Assembly: GCA_963682025.1 (NCBI GenBank)
Contig: OY821518.1
Span: 37,594,559 to 37,658,558, forward strand
Reading direction: 5' to 3'
Length of the DNA: 64,000 nucleotides
From: Cordilura impudica
Lineage: Eukaryota > Arthropoda > Insecta > Diptera > Scathophagidae
The notes beneath the pieces were generated by a model. The model was not told where the DNA came from. It worked only from the letters and a program-made list of their open reading frames with translations, and did not search any database. Positions 54,691-64,000 of the stretch are shown piece after piece. Both the position numbers and the translations under genes were made by a program. Each line of letters starts with the position of its first letter. Positions within the stretch are counted from its first letter, which is position 1.

Positions 54691-55468
54691 TTATACCCTA
54701 TACCACTATGTGGTTTGGGTATAATGACTTTGTGCTGCTGTTTGTAACAACCAAAAATCTTTGACCTAGACCCATCTTTAATTATACCGATCGAATCAGA
54801 ATCACTTTCTGAGTTGATTTAACAATGTCCGTCCGTCCGTCCGTCTGTGTGTCCATGTAAAGCTTGTAATCAAACTGCAGGTCGTAAATATGAATATATT
54901 TTGATGAAATTTGGTATATAAGCTTTCATCGACCATGGGATGAACGCTATTGAAATTGGTGAGAATCGGTCCATGTTTAGACCTAGCCCCCATACAAATT
55001 ACCCATATGAAATCGACATAAATTGCCATAAGATCCAAATTGTCATATAGATCTTACTCAAATTGGGTTTGTATGCGTTCATTACATCCACTAATGAGTA
55101 GTCCAAAAATGATCCCTTTGACCCCATATAGAGCTGCTTCCCGATCTTCACTTAAATCTATTAAAAAACAAAAATATTGCTCTGATTCTTCTCAAATTTT
55201 GTTTGTATATATTTTTGCAAAATACAAGAGACTTTACCAAACATGATCAGGATCGGTCCATTTTTGGACCTAGTCCCTTTATAGATATAGCATCCGATAT
55301 GAACTTTTTCATATCTGCAGCCAAAAAAATTAATAAAAATCCCACTCAAATTTGGTTTTTGCTTATTTTCAATGTCCAGTTAGTTGGGCATAAGAGATAG
55401 GATTTCTAAACGCATGGTATAAGGTATCGTATAGTCGGTCTAGACCGACTATAATTTTCTTACTTGTT
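54691..55468 (+). mobile_element. Helentron/DINE-like family C copy 6, complete
   Basis: A well-preserved ~778-bp copy: TATACCCTATACCACTATGT start, short (GTCC)n at about 54826-54845, and a perfect palindrome around GTCGGTCTAGACCGAC before ATAATTTTCTTACTTGTT. It is very similar to copies 1, 7 and 8, pointing to recent amplification. Open frames on both strands (54802-55400) recur in other copies and are not genes. Confidence 0.88.
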
Positions 55469-56119
55469 ATAAAATAAAAATCTGATTCGAAATAGGACAT
55501 AAAACCAGGTTGCTGCATTCAGTTTCTTTAAAATTATTTCACAAGTTTTGTTTTTAATTTTTTTTTATTAACTTTTGAACATTCGGCTCATGGCTGTAAT
55601 ATTATTTAAGTTTCATCGCATTGTTTAATTCGATCTTTTAGCATATTTGTAAAATATCGATATCATATTTTCTGAGAAAATAACAAATACATCCATTAAC
55701 CAACCCACTACCACACGGACATTATCTTATTTAACCATCCAAGACTATACAGAAATACAGAAATTAGACAAACTTAAGGAATTCACATGTCCATTTCTCA
55801 ACTGACATAAACAGCATTAAAACTGTCAAACAGTATTAAAACAGTTAAGACCATAATTCACATACTGTGCTTAATACAACAAAATATCATTTTGAACCTG
55901 GCTATATTTTATCTGGTTGAACTTTAAAGCCATTATATTTATTTAAAATAGTTTTTTTTTTTTATTAAATACAATTTTGACTTTAATTTAATAGAAAACC
56001 AGTGGCAAACAGTGGTATTATTGCATAAACGCCTATGGGGTCATATGCATATTAATATTGGATGTATTTAACAACTACATTCAATACATACAAACATGCT
56101 CCGTATGGGATACACACAC

Positions 56120-56170
<51 letters not shown>

Positions 56171-56958
56171 GGTCAAACATACTGTAGTTTGTGTATAGAA
56201 TTATTGCCTTTTACAAAATGAATATTCATTTTGACACATACAATCGTCCTAACCAATGGAAATCTCAGTTGCACATACATATGAGTACATACTTGTTCAG
56301 TTCTAACATGCATGTGTGTGTATTTTACATACAAATTCGTAGACGAATAGATAGACAAATAAATGTATATTTTACAGACTGACAGATATACACTTGTAAG
56401 TAAATATGTGTGTGTAGACAACAGCTATATGATATTCATATATATCACAAAGAACATTTATCATATTTATATCTGGCAGAGCCTTAAAATAATTTATTTC
56501 TTGGAAGGATTTATACATTTAAATTTAAAAAAATTTAAGAAATATGATTTCTGACTGAACTTATTGAACAAAAAGCAAATAAAGGATCTCCTTTATAAAA
56601 TTATATATAAAACCAAATAACTGTTTTTCTCTACAGTAGGTTACAGTCGTACTCAGTCTTGTATATCTGCCTCTTGTTTCTTTTAATATATTTATTTATT
56701 TGTTTTGTTTTTTAGTTTCTCTTTTAGTTTGTCTTTCAGAGTTTTTTTAGTTCCAAAAACATAACTTCTAATCTTATTCGTATTTTGTGCAGAGATCTGG
56801 TATAAATATATATGCCATACAACCATTATAACTTTTTTCAAGCAAAAAGTACCTCAAAAATCGCTAAAAGGCACTAAATTAAGATGCAACAAAAAGCTCT
56901 AAAAAGCGCTGGTATTTCATGTTATTTTCTAAGCGTATATCAATACAAAAATAGAAAA
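55469..56958. other. Unrecognised stretch with a TA microsatellite
   Basis: No element recognised. A (TA)n run lies at about 56124-56168. Short frames at 56173-56554 are rich in Tyr, Ile and Thr from the surrounding TA/CA-rich sequence. Confidence 0.35.
56124..56168. repeat. (TA)n microsatellite
   Basis: About 22 uninterrupted TA dinucleotides. Confidence 0.95.
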
Positions 56959-57736
56959 AACAAGTAAGAAAATTATAGTCGGTCTAGACCGACTATACGA
57001 TACCCTATACCATGCGTTTAGAAACCCTATCTCTTAGGCCCAACTAACTGGACATAGAAAATAAGCAAAAACCAAAAGTGGGATTTTTATTAATTTTTTT
57101 GGCTGCAGATATGAAAAAGTTCATATCGGATGCTATATCTATATGGCGACTAGGTCCAAAAATGGACCGATCCTGATCATGTTTGGAAAAGTCTCTTGTA
57201 TTTTGCAAAAATATATACAAACCAAATCTGAGAAGAATCAGTGCAATATTTTTGTTTTTTAATAGATTTAAGTGAAGATCGGGAAGCAGCCCTATATGGG
57301 GCCAAAGGGATCATTTTTGGACTACTCATTAATGGATGTAATGAACGCATATAAACCCAATTTGAGTAAGATCTATATGACAATTTGGACCTTATGGCAA
57401 TTTATGTCGATTTCATAGGGGTAATTTGTATGGGGGCTAGGTCTGAACATGGACCGATTCTCACCAATTTCAATAGCGTTCATCCCATGGCCGATAAAAG
57501 CTTATATACCAAATTTCATTAAAATATATTCATATTTGCGACCTGCAGTTTGATTACAAGCTTTACATGGACACACAGACGGACGGACGGACGGACGGAC
57601 ATTGTTAAATCAACTCAAAAAATGATTCTGATTCGATCGGTATAATTAAAGATGGGTCTAGGTCAAATATTTTTGGTTGTTACAAACAGCAGCACAAAGT
57701 CATTATACCCAAACCACATAGTGGTATAGGGTATAA
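56959..57736 (-). mobile_element. Helentron/DINE-like family C copy 7, complete
   Basis: Starts AACAAGTAAGAAAATTATAG with the perfect GTCGGTCTAGACCGAC palindrome and ends CCACATAGTGGTATAGGGTA. The (GGAC)n microsatellite at about 57580-57600 has about five units. Two small deletions are seen relative to copy 6 (near 57076 and 57303). Confidence 0.88.
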
Positions 57737-58270
57737 ATACGCCAAAAATTTTTATTAAAACTGTTCATTTTCAAATATCCATTCTCTTCCTCATGTGGCA
57801 GCCATATAATTGTTTTTAAAGAAAATTTTGATTTTTTTATATGTTTGAAGTGGATTAATTTTAGAAGAAATATTTGAAGGAATTTTTTATAATTAGCACA
57901 ACAAAAATTTGAAAATTTTAGTCTATATTTAATATGTATTATATTTAATGTGTATTTAGGAATTACGGATTGAAGAATTTAAAACAATTCATTGCCCTTA
58001 ATAATCAAAAAAAAAAAAATGGATATTCATTGACTGACTTTTCAGAGTTTAGAATTTCATTCTGAAATAAGTCAGTTGCAGCTCGATTTCTCCATTTAAG
58101 ACAATTTTCGTACTCTTCGATTTTTTATCTTTCATAAATTGTTTTATAAAATAATTAACATCTAAAAAAAGTTTGTTCAGTATGAAGTCTTCCTCTTAAA
58201 ATATGGTAAAAGCAATTAAAAAGATAAACAGAAAGCGCTAATTTAGGCATTACGCCAAATTTTTTATCAA
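57737..58270. other. Unrecognised stretch
   Basis: AT-rich; nothing recognised, though its right end may contain eroded LINE sequence upstream of the endonuclease fragment. Confidence 0.3.
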
Positions 58271-58300
58271 ATTTATATAAGATTAAAATGCTGAAAAAGT

Positions 58301-58540
58301 TTGTTTGTTGAAGTTTCATCGCATGGAATACATTTGCTTACTGGATGTGTTTATAGACCAAATAATATAAAAGATCTGGGAATTGTAATTCAAATGTTTT
58401 CAATGAGTCTATTCTACCACATAATGGAATCAATTGGCCTTTCTCCAACTAACACTATAGTTCTAATACATTTTAGTGCTACAAGGAATACATTACTTGA
58501 TCCTTTCTTTATCAGTAGAAAAAAGAAAATCCTACTCTAA
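58301..58540 (+). pseudogene. LINE endonuclease fragment
   Basis: A 79-codon frame with two homology blocks to the endonuclease of the 31 kb LINE, joined by an internal deletion that removes the AGDFNCN motif. Catalytic competence is lost. Confidence 0.65.
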
Positions 58541-59689
58541 TGAGCATTGAGCACCTTGTTTATTAAAATCACAATTCAATCTTTTTTGCATCTGACTTTT
58601 AAATGCAAATACTGAATATCATTATTACTTATTATGATTTTAAACAAATGGATCGAAACGCAAAATCGTTCGAATTATCTAAAAGCAACTGTAATTCCAT
58701 ATGCTTTTGGTAGATAAAACTGTGCAGTTTTTCTTTATTTTTCTAACTTTATTCTAGAGAACATCTTGTGTAGATATTATTTATAAATAATTTTTTTTTT
58801 TTAAATATCAAACGTAACCCAAATTAAAAACTCAATTTGTATTAAGAAATATTTTCATAAAAAAATAAACAATTCGTTTAACATACATAAGTAAGTTTAA
58901 AAACAATTTTTGCACTGGAAGTAGAGTAATACAGTACAGTTTTTGAGAAAATGTGGAGAATTTATACTAAATTTTTCTAAAATCTGACAAGATGCAAAGT
59001 TATTTTTTTAGAAATATAATTTTCTTTATTCTGAAAATATGATCTCAATTTATTTTTTATATATGTTTTAATTTCTTGTTGTTACACGAATTGTTCTTTT
59101 CTGTTTTTAATTATAGTAAATATAAAATATTTTTTCATTGTTCAGTCGATTGTTCCTAACATGATCTGAAACTTATTTTAAGTTCACAGAATATTAAAGC
59201 ACTTACATTTCAAAGTACTTTCTTTAAAACTTTTCATCTCGATATATAACTTTAATTTCCAGAGGTCAAATAATAAATTTTTATATCCCTAAAAATGAGG
59301 AAAGATCAAAAAATGGAAAACTTTGTTAACAGTTGTTCTATATATGATCTTTAGTTTCACATGTATATGGTCTTATTCAAGTTCAACCAGTACTGTCCAG
59401 CATTTTTCTAACCTTGAAAGTTTTATCATTCAACATTATTGTACTAATACTATTATTAGGTTAAGCCTTAATTAATAAAGCTATATGAACAATATTGGAA
59501 TATGTGGTAAAGTATACATTAGGTTTCAACATACATTTTTTGAAAAAAACATATTGGACATTCTCAAGGACATGAAAGCATATAAAATATTTAATTTCTA
59601 GAGATTGTCCTCCTTCATTTGATACCAAATAAAAAAATGTAAAGTTGTCCCACGGTGTAACCATGCCAGTTTAAAAAAAAACAAGTAAG

Positions 59690-60481
59690 AAAATTATAGT
59701 CGGTCTAGACCGACTATACGATACCCTATACCATGCATTTAGAAACCCTATCTGTTAGGCCCAACTAACTGGACATTGAAAATAAGCAACAACCAAATTT
59801 GAGTGGGATTTTTTTTAATTTTTTTGGCTGCAGATATGAAAAAGTTATCGGATGCTATATCTATAAAGGGACTAGGTCCAAAAATGGACCGATCCTGATC
59901 ATGTTTGGTAAAGTCTCTTGTATTTTGCAAAAATATATACAAACAAAATTTGAGAAGAATCAGTGCAATATTTTTGTTTTTTAATAGATTTAAGTGAAGA
60001 TCGGGAAGCAGCTCTATATGGGGTCAAAGGGACCATTTTTGGACTACTCACTAGTGCATGTAATGAACGCATACAAACCCAATTTGAGTAAGATCTATAT
60101 GACAATTTGGATCTTATGGCAATTTATGTCGATTTCATATGGGTATTTTGTATGGGGGCTAAGTCTGAACATGGACCGATTCTCACCAATTTCAACAGCG
60201 TTCATCCCATGGCCGATAAAAGCTTATATACCAAATTTCATCACAATATATTCATATTTGCGACCTGCAGTTTGATTACAAGCTTTACATGGACACACAG
60301 ACGGACGGACGGACGGACGGACGGACGGACGGACGGACGGACGGACATTGTTAAATCAACTCAGAAAGTGATTCTGATTCGATCGGTATAATTAAAGATG
60401 GGTCTAGGTCAAATATTTTTGGATGTTACAAACAGCAGCACAAAGTCATTATACCCAAACCACATAGTGGTATAGGGTATA
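59690..60481 (-). mobile_element. Helentron/DINE-like family C copy 8, complete
   Basis: Perfect GTCGGTCTAGACCGAC palindrome at the left, CCACATAGTGGTATAGGGTA at the right. Its (GGAC)n microsatellite (about 60301-60347) has about 11 units, the longest in the window. Inserted within the decayed LINE, so younger than it. The frames at 59748-60391 are family readings. Confidence 0.88.
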
Positions 60482-60594
60482 AAAAGTGGAATATGTGTAT
60501 ACTCCACAAATGTGTACCTTATAAAGCAAAAAAAAATACCGTTGTTCAGTCAACTTATTAAAGATAAAATCTTAGAAAGGAATAAGGTATTTAA

Positions 60595-61060
60595 ATGCAA
60601 ATTAATGGTAAATTACAAAAACTGCTAAATCTGCAGACTACTCTAGCCTATTTTTTCAAAAAAAAAAAAATGAAAAATTATACGAAAATTGGTGTCGGTA
60701 AATCAAAGGAAATTGTTAATTCTGACATATATATTAACTTAATTAACGTATCTTTTAAAAATATTCAAAGCATTCCAAGCATTAAATTTTTTATGGTTTT
60801 AGATCACTCAAAAGCATTCGATATTGTGAAGCATGATGCTAAGAACTTTTTTAATTTTTCTCCCTATATTGTCGTATTTAGCAAATCGCCAACAAGACGT
60901 TTACACTAATAGTGAAATGTCAAATGTGCTTTCAGTGCAATAGGGCGTACTACAAGGTTCGATTCTACGACCGCTTCTTTTCACTACATTTATAAAGATT
61001 TGCTTCGACAACTTTCATATTGTAAACTTCATATGTATGCTGTACTACATATAGTATAGT
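60595..61060 (+). pseudogene. LINE reverse transcriptase fragment
   Basis: A 104-codon frame (60595-60909) includes GVGKSKEIVNSD, a poly-A-encoded Lys run and motif A (SKAFDIVKHD). After a stop, further pieces with a degenerate GVPQGSILGPLLF-type motif and the start of the YADD region follow to about 61060. It shows what the motif A region of this LINE family looks like, which is missing from the otherwise intact copy at 31-33.5 kb. Confidence 0.6.
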
Positions 61061-61204
61061 AAAACCTCCAAAGTATTTGGCATTTTACGCGAAGAACAGT
61101 TGATGATTTCTCATTTCATTCTTCAACAAATACCTTCAGCAAATCAAGTTGGACTGATTTCATCGAATAAAATCTTCAAAGAAAAATAAATAATTTTTTC
61201 TCCT

Positions 61205-62020
61205 TTTTATGATTATTATTATACACTCCACTCCAGTGTGCAGAGGGTATATATAAATTTGTCATTCCGTTTGTAATAATTAGAAAAAAAAAATTGGACC
61301 CCATAAAATATATATATTTGTGATCCTTATAACAACCGGAGTTGATATAGCGATGTCCGTCTGTCCGTCTGTGGAAATCACGATGACGGCATCAATCGGG
61401 CAGGCAGGTTGCTCGTTGATATAAAAAATGATTCACTAATATCCTGAGAAGTTTGCTGTTTAAAATAGTCCAAATCGATCGATTAGGGCCCGAGATTTGA
61501 ATGAAGAACTAAAAAAAGTTTTGAAAAAATATAATTTTCTATGTTGTTCTTGTCACGATCACGTCCTCAATAGGACAGCTAAGGCGATCATTTTTAGTGA
61601 GAATGATTCAACAAATTCATGGGAATATTTCTGTTTCAAAAATCATTAAAATCGGTGGAACAGGTCCAGGGAAATCTCTGAAAAATTAAAAAAAAATGAA
61701 AAATATGATGTTTCTATATTGTTCTTGTTGTTATGCTAAATGTTGTATCTTTGTGGTCGTTGTGGTAATAATATAATAAAAACTAACCCTTTGTACGTTT
61801 TTTTTATCAACTCTGGTTGAAAATTTTAAAAGTTTCCATTGTTTTGGCATCACTAAAAAAATTTACTAGATCATTTCTGTCATTGCCACGAGCCTGCCTG
61901 CAAAGTTTCAGATCAAGGGGTTAAAATCGATCCAAAATTTTTTCGACAAGCAGACACTACGAGCTAATATAAAGGGAGTAAAAATTTACCAGCATCTAAA
62001 GCAAATAATGCTAAAATACC
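61205..62020 (+). mobile_element. Helentron/DINE-like family D copy
   Basis: Starts near TATACACTCCACTCCAGTGT with a 5' inverted-repeat-like ACTCCA/GTGTGCAGAGGGTATAT segment, then GACCCCATAAAATATATATA, TGTGATCCTTATAACAA, GATATAGCGATGTCCGTCTG and a long non-coding body. The order of these landmarks is the one known for Drosophila DINE-1 (ACCCCATAAAGTATATATA, TTGATC, GTCCGTCTG). The 3' limit is uncertain. Confidence 0.65.
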
Positions 62021-64000
62021 TAGTTGTTAATAAAAAAAAAAATTTTTATGAATTATTTTATTTAAAGAGAAAAACACAAAAATAACGTTTGATGTTGTAT
62101 TTTTTGTGTGTAATATTTACATATAAATACATACACATATTAAATAATACAAATAATATATATGTATATCCATAATAACTGCATGTTAGAAATAAATCGG
62201 TATATTATTTTATTTACATAAAATTCTGCAATATTTTGTTGTGGGGAAAACACATCTCTTTTGCATTAACAGAGTGTAACTTCATTTTGCTCTTTGCTCA
62301 GCGTGACTATGCCACAGTAGATGGCGCCACAATTTTTGTTCTAATTAGCTTTGCAATAGTTATTTCTATTTTAATATGAATGTCAATATTTTCAACTAGA
62401 TATCATACAGAACAATGTTAAGAGTATACACGGGCTGGTCTTTTATTATTTCATACGTTTTTTCATTATTCTTTTACAAATATGAACATAAGTTTGGCAT
62501 GTTAACTTTTTGTTGTCTTTATAAAATAGAGTTACCGAGTTCATCAATGAGTTTTTTTTCTTTAAAACAGTTCTACATAGTTATATAGAACTATTATTCT
62601 GCTTAACCTACAAAATATCTGATTGCGATTACATCTAATTTTTAAAAATTGTTTATAATTACTAAAGCATTATTATTCACATAAATATAAAATTTCACTT
62701 TTTAAATTTTCCATTTAAATTTAAGAAAATATCAATTCTATAAACTGGAATTAAAATTTCCAATTATAAATTAGAAAATATTAATTGAATTTCAGAAAAT
62801 CATATCAAAACGTCGGAAATAATAATTTTAAATTTAGAAGACATCAATTGCTTCAAATTCCAAAAATAACATCAAATATGTTTACAATTAAAAAATGTTT
62901 ACATTTAAAAAAAAATATTGGTATTCAGGAGAAATTAATAGCTTTTCGATAACTTCTTTTAACGATAATCGAATCGTTAAAAAAAGAAAAGCAAAATTAT
63001 CAGAAAAATCAGCTAAACGACAACCATTTTTGTGTTGTTTATTCAAACGATAAAAACTTAGATTTTTATGTTGAAATGTCGTCATACATAAATAAAAATC
63101 ATAAAATAGTGAAAATATTTTGCTTCTATTAAAAAACTTTTTTATATAAATAAAAAAATTAAATAGCACATTCAATTCATTATTTCATTTTCAAATAAAT
63201 AGACAGAAATGTTAGTAAAAAAAAATAGAGATATTAAACATAAACATAAAATCATCCTGTCAAACACGAAGTAATTTGTTTTTTTTTCTATTCTTTGTGT
63301 TTTTCGCTTATTTTGACAGAGATGCCACTCGTTTGCAATTTAAATAAATAGAAAAATAGATTTGTCGACTGTCGTTAAGATGTATGTACTTAGTGAATCA
63401 CTCAATCCTTAGTGCAAACAACAATAGCTGTCGATATATTTTGCGATTGTCGGATCGTTGAAATTTACAGAATCGGACTACAGAAAACATTAATTTAAAT
63501 TCAATGAATTTTATAAAACCGCAAATGATATTTAAGAATTGCGAACATAAAAATTGTTACATAAATAAACGCAATTGGATGAATGTTATTTATATATAAA
63601 TTTTCACCATTTTTGTGGATGAAAATTTGAAGTTTTTCAGGAAATAAAGATAACAAATTTTTTATTTAAAATGTTTGGGACATTTGGTTTTTTGCGTTTG
63701 GCATCCCTAATTTGATTATTTATTATTATAAATTTATTCTCTATGTTTTCCAATTATGGCAATATTTTAATAAAAAAGTTGAGAGAGCTTTTTTTTGGTT
63801 ATTATTTTGTTACTCCATCCGACCTATATGGGCGCAATGAAAAAATATTTCGCCAGTTAAAAGAAACTATACAGCCATCTCCAATTAGCACGATTTAATG
63901 CATATAGCCACCCTACACAACCATTACCTTTGCAATGGAGGTTAGGGCGAGCTATTTAATTAGCAAAAACTAAATTAAACGAGAAGTTATGTCTTATAAC
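62021..64000. other. Unrecognised AT-rich stretch to window end
   Basis: About 2 kb with no element or gene I can support. The 95-codon minus frame at 62888-63175 is Phe- and Lys-rich and looks like chance. The last ~200 bp (63815-63960) are less AT-rich and may belong to something continuing beyond the window. Confidence 0.3.

Larger units (their letters stand above)
58271..61070 (+). mobile_element. Decayed LINE, same family as the 31 kb element
   Basis: Endonuclease pieces FVEVSSHGIHLLTGCVYRPN and MESIGLSPTN...TLLDPFF (58301-58540) match ORF2 of the 31 kb LINE (LFVEV, GCIYRP, METIGLTSLN, STLLDLFF) in order. After a Helentron (59690-60481) the same family continues with YTKIGVGKSKE (compare IREIGIGRTSN), reverse transcriptase motif A (LDHSKAFDIVKHD, about 60800), a degraded VLQGSILRPLLF (about 60950) and HMYA (about 61030). 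Large internal deletions and stops make it non-functional. The 58560-59680 part is too eroded to read. Confidence 0.65.

Overview
The window is AT-rich eukaryotic DNA. It looks like repeat-rich intergenic or intronic sequence from a dipteran, probably a cyclorrhaphan or calyptrate fly. I infer this from the combination of DINE-1/Helentron-like elements with GTCC microsatellite cores, mariner and Tc1 relatives, insect-type non-LTR retrotransposons and large simple satellites. I found no host protein-coding gene, rRNA or tRNA that I can support. Nearly everything recognisable is a transposable element or a tandem array, and most longer open frames belong to them.

Layout. 1-9.8 kb: Helitron-like copies of two families (here A, short; B, with internal tandem repeats), Helentron/DINE-like copies (family C) and a decayed Tc1/mariner pseudogene. 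9.8-12 kb: no recognised feature. 12.0-14.8 kb: a nearly pure (TCTAA)n satellite of about 565 units. 14.8-20.4 kb: mostly unrecognised sequence with scattered Helitron and Helentron pieces. 20.4-22.9 kb: a mariner with perfect TA flanks, broken by a family C insertion and an internal deletion, then an older mariner relic. 23.2-26.5 kb: a degenerate ~17-bp minisatellite interrupted by Helitron A, an AGTCACGCAY composite repeat and a DD41D-type mariner relative with three frameshifts. 28.6-35.6 kb: a four-level nest in which an RTE-like LINE was split by a hAT element (8-bp target duplication), which received a family C Helentron, which received a non-LTR element with ORF1 and an 832-codon ORF2. 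35.8-42.4 kb: more Helitron A and B copies, one B copy carrying a Helitron helicase C-terminal relic and a 5'-truncated LINE with an 11-bp target duplication. 46.0-49.3 and 51.1-53.9 kb: two further ~17-bp arrays in the opposite orientation to the first. 54.7-62 kb: three more family C copies, a decayed relative of the 31 kb LINE and a second Helentron family (D). 62-64 kb: nothing recognised.

The elements do not form a cooperating gene system. What they offer is an unusually legible insertion history with relative ages. The strongest observations are the precise hAT boundaries with a hAT dimerisation-domain relic, the ten-copy Helitron A family with A|T insertion and CTRR ends, the in-frame loss of reverse transcriptase motif A from an otherwise open ORF2, and a shared leader sequence in front of two unrelated satellites. 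All calls are by eye; copy boundaries are exact where target duplications or terminal motifs are cited and approximate elsewhere.
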